From assembly GCF_900110895.1 (NCBI RefSeq), contig NZ_FOIQ01000001.1:1-64000 (forward strand): 64,000 bases of DNA, in the 5' to 3' direction. Positions 44,301 to 53,829 of the stretch are shown here, in pieces. The stretch comes from Prevotella aff. ruminicola Tc2-24 (GTDB lineage: Bacteria; Bacteroidota; Bacteroidia; Bacteroidales; Bacteroidaceae). The translations under genes were made by a program, and so were the position numbers. The notes beneath the pieces are model-generated. The model saw only the letters and a program-made list of their open reading frames with translations. It made no database searches and was not told the origin of the DNA. Numbering within the stretch: the first letter of the stretch is position 1; each line of letters opens with the position of its first letter.

Positions 44301-45125
44301 ATGAGTTATAAAACGAAATTAAAAATCGGAGAGTTCTCACAGTTGATGCAGGTCACAGTAAAGACCTTACGTCATTATGAGCAGAAAGGACTACTTGTGC
44401 CTGACGAGGTAGATGAGTGGACGGGCTACCGTTATTACAGTATAGAACAGATGCAGAAGTTGCAGACCATCCGCGATCTGCAACGACTTGGTTTCTCGTT
44501 GGATGAGATCAAAGACTTATGTGATTCATATTCGCATACGCCCAGTATCCGCCAGCTGACTGAGAAGATAAAGGAAACGGAGGTTCAACTGCAGAAACTG
44601 ATAGCCCGTCGTAACCGACTGCTTGAATGGAGAAATGCTCGCAAAAAAATGAAGACAATGGAAAAATTCAGTATTCAGTCACTACCAGAGATTATCGTGG
44701 TAAGTCATCGTGAAGTTCTACCCAACTATGCTGCCATAGGTCCTATGTATGTCAAAAAGATTGCTCCAGAGATGCAGCGTATGGGTTGCAAATGTCCACT
44801 GCCAGGTTACTGCTTTACCGTTGAACACGATAAGGAGTACAAACCGACAGATGTCGATATCGAGTATTGTGAACAGGTGATGGAGATGGGCGAGGATAGT
44901 CCTATCATCCAGTTTAAACGTCTGCCTGCTGTGCCAAAAGCCCTTTGTATGAAACATGTTGGTCCGTATGAGCGCTTTTACGAATCGTTTACCGAGGCCT
45001 TCCGTTATATCGAGGAACAGGGTTATAAACCTGTCGGCCAGCACCGCACCTGTTATATTGATGGCGCCTGGAATCAAGAGAACCCAGAAAAATGGCTATC
45101 AGTCATTCAGATTCCAATAGAATAA
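44301..45125 (+). CDS. MerR family regulator with GyrI-like effector domain
   Basis: The product is 274 aa. The N-terminal MerR helix-turn-helix reads KIGEFSQLMQVTVKTLRHYE, QKGLLVPDEVDEWTGYRYYS. A dimerisation coiled coil (~80-115) follows, then a GyrI/BmrR-like effector-binding domain (~125-274) with MKHVGPYERFYESFTEAF and the C-terminal WLSVIQIPIE. The layout is that of BmrR, which responds to small lipophilic compounds. No drug exporter is adjacent in the window. Confidence 0.92.
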   Translation: MSYKTKLKIGEFSQLMQVTVKTLRHYEQKGLLVPDEVDEWTGYRYYSIEQMQKLQTIRDLQRLGFSLDEIKDLCDSYSHTPSIRQLTEKIKETEVQLQKLIARRNRLLEWRNARKKMKTMEKFSIQSLPEIIVVSHREVLPNYAAIGPMYVKKIAPEMQRMGCKCPLPGYCFTVEHDKEYKPTDVDIEYCEQVMEMGEDSPIIQFKRLPAVPKALCMKHVGPYERFYESFTEAFRYIEEQGYKPVGQHRTCYIDGAWNQENPEKWLSVIQIPIE

Positions 45126-45243
45126 GATAGGTGATTATGTGTGGACAGACTTCTATTTCTTTGAATATAAACGCCATTAGCATGGCGATGTAAGGCATCT
45201 GCGGAAGTAAACAAAATTTACCTAGTGTTCGAACAATCCTGAG

Positions 45244-45344
45244 AACCCCGTTTTTAGGGCGTTTCAGCGCCCTCGGGGTTTCCTTCGGGGAAAGTCCGAC
45301 TTTCCTCCGACGAAACCCTCGTTTTCCTCCGAGCAAAGTATGAC
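45244..45344. repeat. Cluster of hairpins and short direct repeats
   Basis: AACCCCG (45244-45250) pairs with CGGGGTT (45274-45280) and encloses a second stem, AGGGCG/CGCCCT (45256-45261, 45268-45273). A second hairpin, GGAAAGT-CCG-ACTTTCC, lies at 45289-45305. TTTCCTCCGA occurs at 45301-45310 and again at 45323-45332, and AAAGTCCGAC at 45291-45300 recurs as AAAGTATGAC at 45335-45344. No coding frame is evident. Confidence 0.7.
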
Positions 45345-45434
45345 GTTGCAGGAAACCTTCTGTAGCCTTGTCTTCAGAAGTCCAGATTTTGTAAATTTAT
45401 TCTGTCAATATCCTCCTTGATGTCATGGGCATCG

Positions 45435-45494
45435 GTAGACAAATAGACAAGTAGACAAAAGACAAAATGTTTTTGTCTTTTGTCTACTTGTCTA
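45435..45494. repeat. 24-bp perfect inverted repeat made of 8-bp tandem units
   Basis: The left side is a tandem of 8-bp units: GTAGACAA (45435-45442), ATAGACAA (45443-45450), GTAGACAA (45451-45458) and AAGACAAA (45459-45466). Bases 45444-45467 are the exact reverse complement of 45471-45494, with a 3-base loop. On RNA it would be a very stable hairpin. Confidence 0.85.
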
Positions 45495-45739
45495 CTTCCT
45501 GTCTTTTCCTAACGGTGTTGACTTCGTACGGATATTGTTTACTCTTCATATTTCTTTTGTTTACAAATGTGATGATAAAAAGGTTATAACAATACAACCT
45601 TTTCAGGTATATTCTACATGCTTATTCTGTCAGAATTCACAAAAATGCGAATTTGGAGATAAAATTCTATAATAATTGGGGTATTCTATAGTTTTGCTAT
45701 ATATTGGAGAGAGTTTTTCAACCATTATATATATATATA

Positions 45740-47110
45740 TCACTTTCCCACGCAGAAGTTTTTAAAGATATTTCCGAGGACTTCGTCTGTGACAATGCGG
45801 CCTTGGCCGGTGATGTCGGCAAGGTCGTCTAAGACAAGTCGCAGATCTTCAGAGATGAGGTCTCCGCTAAGGTCTGACTCAAGGCCTGAGAGTACCCGTG
45901 AGAGGTTGTCGTGGGCCTTGGTAAGTGAATGGTACTGTCGGGCTGAGGTCACGATGATATCCTGCTCTGTGAGTTCCGGGATGTCGGCTGATTTGAAGAT
46001 GGCGCTTTCTAATAGGTTGATGTTGGAGCCGTGTTTGGCAGAGATATTGATGACGGTCATGTCTTTCAAGGCTGGAAGCGTTGAGGCTGCATCATCCGAG
46101 AGCTGCGCGATGTCTATCTTGTTTCTGATGATAATCAGTGACTTGTCTTTCGTCCGTTCGAGCATTTCGTGAATGTCTTCTGCGGCAGGGTTGGAATCGA
46201 TAATCCATAGTATGATTCGGGCTTTATCGATAGCGGCATAGGTGCGCTGGATACCAATCTGTTCTACCTCATCTGTGGTCTGACGAATACCTGCTGTATC
46301 GATAAACCGGAAGGTGACGCCATTGATATCAATCGTGTCTTCAATCGTGTCTCGGGTGGTTCCATGTATGGAAGAGACGATAGCTCGGTCGTCGTGGAGT
46401 AAACGGTTGAGGAGGGTCGATTTCCCAACATTAGTTTTGCCGACGATGGCTACGGGAATACCGCTTTTCAGAACCTGACCAGTCTCGAATGAATGGGCGA
46501 GGGATGTGATGCGATTGCCTATTTTATTCGCAATGTCCAATAACTCGCTACGATCGGCAAATTCCAGGTCTTCATGGTCTGAGAAGTCGAGTTCGAGTTC
46601 GAGGAGGGAGGTCAGTTTTAGCAGTTGTCCACGAAGGTTCGCAAGCTCTGATGAGAAGTGTCCTCGCAGTTGGTTCAGTGCGATGTCGTGTGTGGCCTTA
46701 TTGGAAGAGGCTATCAAGTCGGCAACGGCTTCTGCCTGTGAGAGATCCATCTTGCCATTGAGGTAAGCTCGCTGAGTATATTCGCCTGGTTCTGCCATGC
46801 GGCATCCATTCTGAATCAGGAGTTCAAGAACCTTATTTAAGATATAGCGTGAACCGTGGCACGATATCTCTACGCAATCCTCACCGGTATAGGAGTGGGG
46901 AGCACGGAACATGCTCACCATACATTCATCGACGATCTCTGTGTCGTCTTTGATATAGCCGTAGTGAATGGTGTTGGCCTCTGCCTCGGAGAGGTCTTTG
47001 GAGAAGATATGAGAAAGAATCTCAAGCGCCTGAGGGCCTGAGATCCTTATTATACCTAGTGCGCCACCAGGGGCGGTGGCCAGAGCGCAGATCGTCTCGT
47101 TGATATTCAT
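45740..47110 (-). CDS. mnmE: tRNA modification GTPase MnmE
   Basis: The product is 456 aa and, with MnmG, makes the 5-carboxymethylaminomethyl group on wobble uridine 34. The N-terminal folate-binding domain starts ETICALATAPGGALGIIRISG. The inserted G domain has GKTNVGKSTLLNRLL (P-loop), DTAGIR and NKID. The C-terminal FCVGK carries the CxGK motif with the catalytic Cys. Length and order are normal. It is convergent with the MerR gene across the repeat-rich region. Confidence 0.97.
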   Translation of the reverse strand: MNINETICALATAPGGALGIIRISGPQALEILSHIFSKDLSEAEANTIHYGYIKDDTEIVDECMVSMFRAPHSYTGEDCVEISCHGSRYILNKVLELLIQNGCRMAEPGEYTQRAYLNGKMDLSQAEAVADLIASSNKATHDIALNQLRGHFSSELANLRGQLLKLTSLLELELDFSDHEDLEFADRSELLDIANKIGNRITSLAHSFETGQVLKSGIPVAIVGKTNVGKSTLLNRLLHDDRAIVSSIHGTTRDTIEDTIDINGVTFRFIDTAGIRQTTDEVEQIGIQRTYAAIDKARIILWIIDSNPAAEDIHEMLERTKDKSLIIIRNKIDIAQLSDDAASTLPALKDMTVINISAKHGSNINLLESAIFKSADIPELTEQDIIVTSARQYHSLTKAHDNLSRVLSGLESDLSGDLISEDLRLVLDDLADITGQGRIVTDEVLGNIFKNFCVGK

Positions 47111-47150
47111 TTCTTCTTAGTCCAAGTATTAGCAAAGATGAATGTCGGGA

Positions 47151-48026
47151 TTATATGCGATCAAGAACTTTCTGGATGAGGGTATCTATACTGTTCTTAT
47201 ATTCCGTGTTCATCTTTTGGGCATAGCGGTTGGCAATGACCATGCAACAAGTCATGGCACGGTGCCCCAGTAACGAGGCCATTCCTGCCAGTGCAGAGGA
47301 TTCCATCTCGAAATTGCAGATCTTCATGCCATCGTATTCGAAACTCTCGATCTTCTCGTTCTGCTTGGGGTCTTCGAGGTCTGCACGAAGCACACGTCCC
47401 TGAGGTCCATAGAAGCCCCCACAAGAGATGGTGTAGCCACGTACCATGTCGTCTTTGGCTATCTGGTCGATGAGCTGGGCATCGGCAACAGACACATAGG
47501 GCGACCCTTTGATGGGGTTCCACTGCATGTGCTGTTTGAAAGCCTCTTCGAGCTTCAGGTCACATACCTTATTACGATTGGCATAGTAGTTCAGCAGACC
47601 GTCAAAACCTATACTCTTCACGCTGGCCACAAAGCAACCGGTTGGGGTGTTAGGCTGAAGACCGCCACAAGTGCCGATGCGCACCATCGTGAGTGTGCGG
47701 TGCTCGCTCTTTTCCTCACGGGTGTGATAATCGATATTGGCGAGTGTGTCAAGCTCATTAGCTACGATATCTATGTTATCGCAGCCGATGCCATGACTCT
47801 GTACTGTGATGCGCTTGCCTTTATATATACCTGTGATGGTATGGAATTCGCGGCTACTGACCTCGCACTCCTTCATGTCGAAGTGGTCTGCTACTGTATC
47901 TACACGGGCGGGATCGCCCACAAGGATAATCTTGTCGGCCAACTGCTCTGGCTTCAGATGCAGATGGAAGCATGAGCCGTCTGCATTGATGATCAGTTCT
48001 GATTCTGGAAAATGTTTCTTACTCAT
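47151..48026 (-). CDS. Nucleoside phosphorylase (uridine phosphorylase-like)
   Basis: The product is 291 aa. PNP/UDP family features are IILVGDPARVDTVADHF (phosphate site), VRIGTCGGLQPN and the nucleoside-binding EMESSALAGMASLLGHRA. It would cleave uridine or a related nucleoside with phosphate to give a base and ribose-1-phosphate. It lies 14 bases downstream of the secreted propeller protein gene and 40 bases upstream of mnmE on the minus strand. Confidence 0.9.
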   Translation of the reverse strand: MSKKHFPESELIINADGSCFHLHLKPEQLADKIILVGDPARVDTVADHFDMKECEVSSREFHTITGIYKGKRITVQSHGIGCDNIDIVANELDTLANIDYHTREEKSEHRTLTMVRIGTCGGLQPNTPTGCFVASVKSIGFDGLLNYYANRNKVCDLKLEEAFKQHMQWNPIKGSPYVSVADAQLIDQIAKDDMVRGYTISCGGFYGPQGRVLRADLEDPKQNEKIESFEYDGMKICNFEMESSALAGMASLLGHRAMTCCMVIANRYAQKMNTEYKNSIDTLIQKVLDRI

Positions 48027-48040
48027 AGACTTGATATGTT

Positions 48041-49210
48041 TTAGTTAATAACTTTTACTTCTTCGTTGCGTATCTGTTTCTCGAGCGTCTTCACACGAGT
48101 GTTGAGTCGTTGCAGTTCTTCCTCGGAGCGGAGCATATCTTGGCGTAAGGCCTGTCGTTCTGCGCTATCTGCCTTGGCATAGTAGTCGCGCGACTTACCG
48201 AGTCTATCCTCGAGATCTTGTTGTAGCTTACGGGCAGAGATGAGTTGCTTGTAGAGCGAGGCGGCCTTGGGAGAACGGAAATCACTAGCATCGGAGTAGG
48301 TGAGGGCATCACTGACGACGAACACGGGGTTGACACCTGTGTGCCGACGGGGTGAGTCGACAGAGACATTGGACTTGCCATTCATCGAACTCATACGCGC
48401 GAGTGCCTTCTCTCGCTCCTTACCATCGCCCCACGTGTCGGCGATACTTGTGATGTTGGCGAAATCGCTGATCTGTTGCTCCGTATATACGGATGAGTCG
48501 TAGGTCTTACGACTATCAGCAGGGATAAACACATAGACACACACCTTGTCCTCGGGTTGACGGCGGTCGCTGACAAAGTAACCAATCCGGTTGGTCTCGT
48601 CAATGGCAAACATATAATCGTTGGCCTCGGAATTAAAAGGCATGCCGATGTTCTCTGGTTTCAGGAAACGGTTACTACGAGAGTCGTAGCGTGTGAGGAA
48701 GATGTCGTAGCCTCCGATACTCTCTTCGCCCTTACCGGCAAAGTAGAAGGTGACACCGTCTGTCAGCATAAAGGGGAACGAGGCTTCGCTGATGCCCTCG
48801 CTGATACCCTGAAGGGGCACAGCCTGACTCCATTCGTTACCCAACTTGTCGCTTGTATAGAGCTGCTGACGCAGACTGTCGTCGGGCAGGGAGAAATAGA
48901 TTTTGTTGCCCATCTCATTACGGAAGAGATAGCCTTCCATAGACTTACCGAAGAATTCCTGGCAAGTGGTGAGCGTACCTGTCTCGGAAGAGAGACGGAA
49001 TGCCGTCAGAAAATGCTCCTTGTCTGTGACGATGCTGTCGATGATCACGATCTGTTGGGTCATCTCACGCATGTTGGTGATGCGGGGATCCTCTTGTGGT
49101 ACCTCGATAACGGGCTCTTTCTTCAACACACGCTTCTTACGCTTCTGAGCACATAATGAGAGTGGCAGAAGTACGACGAGCGTGAGTATGGCAACCTTCC
49201 TAAGATTCAT
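48041..49210 (-). CDS. Secreted PD40/WD40-like propeller protein with coiled-coil tail
   Basis: The product is 389 aa with a signal peptide (MNLRKVAILTLVVLLPLSLCAQ). The middle has TolB-like beta-propeller strands typical of PD40 repeats (GISEASFPFMLTDGVTFYFA, ESIGGYDIFLTRYD, RIGYFVSDRR). The last ~60 residues form a coiled coil (LEDRLGKSRDYYAKADSAER, EELQRLNTRVKTLEKQI). Similar propeller proteins in Bacteroidota occur with gliding/T9SS or OmpA-like partners, but none is nearby. The function is unknown. It ends 4 bases after the ttcA-like gene. Confidence 0.78.
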   Translation of the reverse strand: MNLRKVAILTLVVLLPLSLCAQKRKKRVLKKEPVIEVPQEDPRITNMREMTQQIVIIDSIVTDKEHFLTAFRLSSETGTLTTCQEFFGKSMEGYLFRNEMGNKIYFSLPDDSLRQQLYTSDKLGNEWSQAVPLQGISEGISEASFPFMLTDGVTFYFAGKGEESIGGYDIFLTRYDSRSNRFLKPENIGMPFNSEANDYMFAIDETNRIGYFVSDRRQPEDKVCVYVFIPADSRKTYDSSVYTEQQISDFANITSIADTWGDGKEREKALARMSSMNGKSNVSVDSPRRHTGVNPVFVVSDALTYSDASDFRSPKAASLYKQLISARKLQQDLEDRLGKSRDYYAKADSAERQALRQDMLRSEEELQRLNTRVKTLEKQIRNEEVKVIN

Positions 49211-49213
49211 CTT

Positions 49214-49978
49214 CTATTCCTCCATAAGTTTGTTGTCGGCCTCGAGAGCTCCCCAGATATTGTAACGTACCTCAGGGTTCATCTGCTCGAGTGCATCGTA
49301 TAGTTGTTTGATGTCCGTGCGATGCGAGTTGGTCTCGTAGGGACAGAGCTTCTGCTGTTTCTGATATCCCTGCATCTCTGCCCATATCTTGATGTCGGTC
49401 TCTGGAATCAGACACAACGGACGGATGATGGTCAGCGGCATCTTTCGCATCTTCAGACTCACGGGCATTGTGGCGAAACGGGCTTGGTAGGTGAGGTTCA
49501 TTAGGGCCGTGTGGATGAGGTCGTCTTGATGATGCCCCAAGGCAATCTTGTTACAGCCCATCTCCTGTGCGAGATTGAACATAATCTTACGGCGGTTCCA
49601 TGAACAGAGGAAACAGGGCTGCTTCTGTTTGCGGAGTCGTTCCGTAGTCTCTGTAGCCTCCACCTCAAACCTCGTCGTCCTCACATGGAGCGTTACACCC
49701 AGATCGTCGCAGAACTGCTGCAGATAGCTCGTGTCCGTCTCATAGTGGATGTTCTCCATCCTCACATGTAGGGCCTCTACCTTAAATCGCGGGTGCAGGA
49801 TCTTTGCGCGCTCTGCCAAGAGTTCCGTCAACAGGAGCGAGTCCTTTCCACCGGATAGCCCCACGAGTATATGGTCATCATCTTCTATTAGATGATAAGT
49901 AGCCATCGCCTTGACAAATCGCTCGTTCAAACGATGCCAGAGACGATGGCTCTCTTTATTCTGATTAAGCCTCTCCAC
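49214..49978 (-). CDS. TtcA-like tRNA thiolation ATPase
   Basis: The product is 254 aa. The PP-loop SGGKDS is at 42-47. PCFLCSWNRR carries the CxxC that holds a catalytic Fe-S cluster in TtcA, and a GHHQDDLIHTALMN helix follows. The N-type family thiolates cytidine 32 of tRNA. The final 14 bases of the upstream NfnAB-like gene overlap its start, indicating translational coupling. The third cluster cysteine may be in KLCPYE. Confidence 0.87.
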   Translation of the reverse strand: MERLNQNKESHRLWHRLNERFVKAMATYHLIEDDDHILVGLSGGKDSLLLTELLAERAKILHPRFKVEALHVRMENIHYETDTSYLQQFCDDLGVTLHVRTTRFEVEATETTERLRKQKQPCFLCSWNRRKIMFNLAQEMGCNKIALGHHQDDLIHTALMNLTYQARFATMPVSLKMRKMPLTIIRPLCLIPETDIKIWAEMQGYQKQQKLCPYETNSHRTDIKQLYDALEQMNPEVRYNIWGALEADNKLMEE

Positions 49979-52343
49979 GAAGATGCTTATCCATGTTCAA
50001 TGCTGCACGACGACCGTCGCCCATGGCGAGAATCACCGTGGCACCACCACGTACGATGTCACCTCCGGCGAAGATCTCGGTACGAGAAGACTGCATGGCT
50101 TCATTCACGACGATGGTGTTCTTACGACCCAACTCCAAACCCTCGATGCTCTTCGGCACGAGTGGGTTGGGCGAGACACCGACAGCCACGATCACCTGGT
50201 CGACATCAAGTGTAACGGTCTTGCCTTCAACGGGAACAGGACTGCGACGACCTGATGCGTCAGGCTCACCCAGCTCCATCACCTGCAGCACGGCCTGCTT
50301 CACAGCACCCTGCTCATCAGCGATATACTCGATCGGATTATGCAGTGTCAGGAACTTGATGCCTTCCTCCTTGGCATGCTTCACCTCCTCAAGGCGGGCT
50401 GGCATCTCTACCTCACTACGGCGGTATACCAGCGTGACGTCAGCACCCAGGCGCTTGGCTGTACGACAAGAGTCCATAGCGGTATTACCACCACCCACAA
50501 CGAGCACGCTCTTGGCGGGGTTCAATGGGGTGTCGGTGGTAGGATTAGCTGCATCCATCAGGTTCACACGCGTGAGATACTCGTTCGACGACATGATGTT
50601 GATGCTGTTCTCACCGGGGATATTCATGAAGTTGGGCAGACCGGCACCAGAGCCTACGAAGATGCCCTTGAAGCCTTGCTCCTCCAACTGCTCCACGCTG
50701 ATGGTCTTACCCACAATGACGTCGGTCTGGAAGTGAACACCCATCTTAGCGAGGTTCTCAATCTCCACATCCACAATCTTGTTGGGCAGACGGAACTCGG
50801 GGATACCATATTTCAGCACACCGCCGATCTCGTGCAGGGCCTCGAACACATAGACGTCGTAACCCTTCTTGACCATGTCACCGGCGAAACTCAGTCCGGC
50901 AGGACCGGAACCGACGACGGCAATCTTAATGCCGTTGGCAGGAGCGATCTCTGGCAGAGAGATATTTCCGCTCTCACGCTCATAGTCGGCAGCGAAGCGC
51001 TCCAGATAACCGATAGCCACGGCGGGCTCGTTCATCTTCAAGTGAATACACTTGCTCTCACACTGCTTCTCCTGCGGACAGACACGACCACAGACAGCGG
51101 GGAGGGCTGAGGTGTTCTTCAGCACTTTGGCGGCAGCCAGGAACTCTCCTCGCTCGATGTTCTTGATGAACGACGGGATATTGATATTCACGGGACAGCC
51201 CTCTACACAACTGGGCTTAGCGCAGTCGAGACAGCGCTTAGCCTCTGTCATGGCCATCTCCTTGGTGAGTCCGATGTTAACTTCCTCTGTGCGTGTTGTG
51301 GCACGGTATACGGGGTCGAGCTCAGGCATCACTACACGCTCAATCTGCGTGCGCTCCTTGGGCTTCATCGAAGCACGGAGCTCCTTGCGCCATTCCGCGT
51401 CACGGTCGGTGAGAACCTCAATAGACACCTCATCCGCCTTCTGCGAAGGAGAGACAGCCTTTGCGGCATCTGAACGAGACAGTCCTTCTTCTCCTGCGGG
51501 GCAGAGCGGGGAGGTCGTATCCAGATGCTCCTCGAAATGCGCCAGCTCTTCTTGTTCCTCGCGCTTGAAGGTACCCATGCGCTTGAACATCTCGTCCCAG
51601 TCGACCAATGCTCCGTCGAACTCAGGACCGTCGATACATACGAATTTGGTTTTGCCACCGATGGTGAGTCGGCAGGCACCGCACATACCTGTACCGTCTA
51701 CCATGATGGTGTTCAGCGATACCTCACAGGGGATATTGTGCTTCTGTGCCGTGAGGTTCGAGAACTTCATCATGATTGGGGGACCGATAGCGAACACCTT
51801 GTCAACATGCTCCTGTTCGAAGAACTTCTCCATGCCGACGGTGACAACACCTTTCTCACCGTAGCTGCCGTCATCGGTCATGATAATGACTTCATCAGAG
51901 CTCTCACGAACTTTATCCTCGAGTATGATGAGATCTTTTGAACGGCCGGCCATTACGGAAAGCACACGGTTTCCTGCTGCCTTCAACGCCTGGATGATGG
52001 GGAGCATGGGAGCCACGCCAAGGCCACCACCTGCACATACGACTGTACCGTATTTCTCGATCTTCGTAGGATTACCCAGAGGACCAACCACGTCAGTGAC
52101 GTAGTCGCCTACATTGAGCATACATAGTTTTTGGCTAGAGAGCCCCACCTTCTGCACCACCAAGGTGATGGTACCTTTCTCAATGTCTGCAGCAGCGATG
52201 GTCAGCGGCATGCGCTCACCTTTCTTGCCTACACGCACAATAACGAAGTTACCTGCTTTACGGCTCTTCGCAATCAGTGGAGCTTCGATCTCGAAAAGAA
52301 AAACGTTTTCAGAGAATTGTTCTTTTCTTACAATCTTGTTCAT
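49965..52343 (-). CDS. NfnA-NfnB-like fusion (flavin/2Fe-2S reductase plus glutamate synthase small-subunit-like)
   Basis: The product is 792 aa. Residues ~1-290 resemble the PyrK/NfnA NAD/FAD-binding reductase with a 2Fe-2S motif MCGACRL and a later Cys near FVCIDGPEFDG. Residues ~330-790 resemble NfnB/GltD, with 4Fe-4S motifs CLDCAKPSCVEGCPV and CGRVCPQEKQCESKC, two dinucleotide folds (VGSGPAGLSFAG, VVGGGNTAMDS) and the C-terminal FAGGDIVRGGATVILAMGDG. This is the single-chain NADH-dependent ferredoxin:NADP oxidoreductase type, probably bifurcating electrons between NADH, NADPH and ferredoxin. The bifurcating role is inference from the family. Confidence 0.9.
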   Translation of the reverse strand: MNKIVRKEQFSENVFLFEIEAPLIAKSRKAGNFVIVRVGKKGERMPLTIAAADIEKGTITLVVQKVGLSSQKLCMLNVGDYVTDVVGPLGNPTKIEKYGTVVCAGGGLGVAPMLPIIQALKAAGNRVLSVMAGRSKDLIILEDKVRESSDEVIIMTDDGSYGEKGVVTVGMEKFFEQEHVDKVFAIGPPIMMKFSNLTAQKHNIPCEVSLNTIMVDGTGMCGACRLTIGGKTKFVCIDGPEFDGALVDWDEMFKRMGTFKREEQEELAHFEEHLDTTSPLCPAGEEGLSRSDAAKAVSPSQKADEVSIEVLTDRDAEWRKELRASMKPKERTQIERVVMPELDPVYRATTRTEEVNIGLTKEMAMTEAKRCLDCAKPSCVEGCPVNINIPSFIKNIERGEFLAAAKVLKNTSALPAVCGRVCPQEKQCESKCIHLKMNEPAVAIGYLERFAADYERESGNISLPEIAPANGIKIAVVGSGPAGLSFAGDMVKKGYDVYVFEALHEIGGVLKYGIPEFRLPNKIVDVEIENLAKMGVHFQTDVIVGKTISVEQLEEQGFKGIFVGSGAGLPNFMNIPGENSINIMSSNEYLTRVNLMDAANPTTDTPLNPAKSVLVVGGGNTAMDSCRTAKRLGADVTLVYRRSEVEMPARLEEVKHAKEEGIKFLTLHNPIEYIADEQGAVKQAVLQVMELGEPDASGRRSPVPVEGKTVTLDVDQVIVAVGVSPNPLVPKSIEGLELGRKNTIVVNEAMQSSRTEIFAGGDIVRGGATVILAMGDGRRAALNMDKHLRGEA

Positions 52344-52378
52344 ATCGGTCTTTGTTTAGTAATGGTATGTGGTTAGAA

Positions 52379-53704
52379 TTATTTGTCGTTGATGATATCA
52401 AAACCGCAATAAGGTATGAGGGCCTTCGGGATGCGAATGCCTTCCTCTGTCTGGTTGTTCTCCAGAATAGCGGCCACGATACGTGGCAGAGCGAGAGCAG
52501 AACCGTTGAGCGTATGACAAAGCTCGGGTTTCTTAGTCTCAGCATTACGGTAGCGGCACTTCAGACGGTTAGCCTGATAGGTGTCGAAGTTCGAGACAGA
52601 CGAGACCTCAAGCCAACGGCCCTGGGCCTCGGAGTAAACCTCAAAGTCATAGCAGATGGCGCTAGTAAAGCTCTGATCGCCACCGCAAAGCAGCAGGATC
52701 CTGTAAGGGAGCTCCAGCTTCTTCAGCAGTCCCTCGACATGTGCTAGCATCTCCTTGTGGCTCTCCTTAGAGTGGGAGGGCTTGTCGATGCGTACGATCT
52801 CAATCTTTGAGAACTCATGCAGACGGTTCAGACCGCGTACGTCCTTACCGTAGCTGCCGGCCTCACGACGGAAGCACTGTGTGTATGCGCAGTTCTTTAT
52901 AGGCAACTGAGCCTCGTCAAGGATGACGTCACGGTAGATGTTCGTGACGGGAACCTCTGCTGTCGGAATCAGATAGAAATCGTCAATCTCACAATGATAC
53001 ATCTGCCCTTCTTTGTCAGGCAGTTGACCAGTACCATAACCAGATGCCTGGTTGACCACCGTCGGAGGCATGATCTCTGTGTAACCAGCCTTGCGGGCTT
53101 CGTCAAGGAAGAAATTGATGAGGGCTCTCTGCAGTTGGGCACCCTTACCGATATATACCGGGAATCCGGCACCCGTGATCTTTACACCAAGATCGAAGTC
53201 GATTAGATTATATTTCTTAGCGAGCTCCCAATGGGGCAGGGGATTGGCGATACCCAGTGAGGGGTTCACATCCCAGTTGCCTACCGTATCATTGTCGGTG
53301 CACTCTTTCAGGTTGCTCTTCACGACACGGTTGTCCTCAGCGGCTTTTCCCTCAGGAACCTCGTCGTAGGGGATATTCGGAATCTGACACAGCATGGCGG
53401 TCATCTCTTCCTGAGCTTTGGCCATAGCCTCGTCCAGATCTTTCGATTTCTCTTTCAGCTGAGACACCTGAGCCTTCACCTGCTCTGCCTCGTCTTTCTT
53501 GCCCTCTTTCATGAGCCGACCAATCTGGCCGGACAACTGCTTCTGCTCGTTTAGGCATTTGTCGAGCTCCTGTTGTGCTTCGCGACGCTTCTTGTCGATG
53601 GCGAGCACTTGGTCTATGGCCTCCTTAGCTCCAGTAAAGTGTTTCTTTTCCAAGCCGCGGATCACGCGCTCGGTTTCCTCATTGATGAGTTTGAGTGTTA
53701 ACAT
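52379..53704 (-). CDS. serS: Seryl-tRNA synthetase
   Basis: The product is 441 aa. The N-terminal coiled-coil tRNA-binding arm (residues ~30-110) is followed by the class II core with motif 2 (FRREAGSYGKDVRGLNRLHE) and motif 3 (ETKKPELCHTLNGSALALPR in part). It is a normal bacterial SerRS. It has two tandem promoters upstream and is 35 bases upstream of the NfnAB-like gene, which may be read through. Confidence 0.97.
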   Translation of the reverse strand: MLTLKLINEETERVIRGLEKKHFTGAKEAIDQVLAIDKKRREAQQELDKCLNEQKQLSGQIGRLMKEGKKDEAEQVKAQVSQLKEKSKDLDEAMAKAQEEMTAMLCQIPNIPYDEVPEGKAAEDNRVVKSNLKECTDNDTVGNWDVNPSLGIANPLPHWELAKKYNLIDFDLGVKITGAGFPVYIGKGAQLQRALINFFLDEARKAGYTEIMPPTVVNQASGYGTGQLPDKEGQMYHCEIDDFYLIPTAEVPVTNIYRDVILDEAQLPIKNCAYTQCFRREAGSYGKDVRGLNRLHEFSKIEIVRIDKPSHSKESHKEMLAHVEGLLKKLELPYRILLLCGGDQSFTSAICYDFEVYSEAQGRWLEVSSVSNFDTYQANRLKCRYRNAETKKPELCHTLNGSALALPRIVAAILENNQTEEGIRIPKALIPYCGFDIINDK

Positions 53705-53745
53705 GTCAAAATACGTATTTTAATGATTATAATCTCTTTTAGCTG

Positions 53746-53777
53746 CAAAGATACGAATAAATGAGCGCAAAAACAAA
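53746..53777 (-). promoter_or_regulatory. serS proximal promoter
   Basis: On the minus strand, TTTG (53774-53777), 20 bases and TATCTTTG (53746-53753) match the consensus. It lies about 42 bases upstream of the serS start. Confidence 0.7.
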
Positions 53778-53829
53778 GAAACTTGTTTCTTTTTTTGCCG
53801 AATGAGAGTATCTTCGCCGTCGCAGACGG

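Larger units (their letters stand above)
45126..45739. other. Repeat-rich intergenic region, 614 bases
   Basis: No supported gene lies here. It contains a cluster of hairpins and short repeats (45244-45344), a large inverted repeat made of 8-bp units (45435-45494), an AT-rich stretch, and an AT dinucleotide run just before the end of mnmE at about 45727-45740. The two flanking genes are convergent, so no promoter is needed. Confidence 0.7.

Noticed and set aside
45435..45494. Possible CRISPR-like array
   Set aside because: Units are 8 bp with no spacers and the right side is the exact reverse complement, so it is an inverted repeat.
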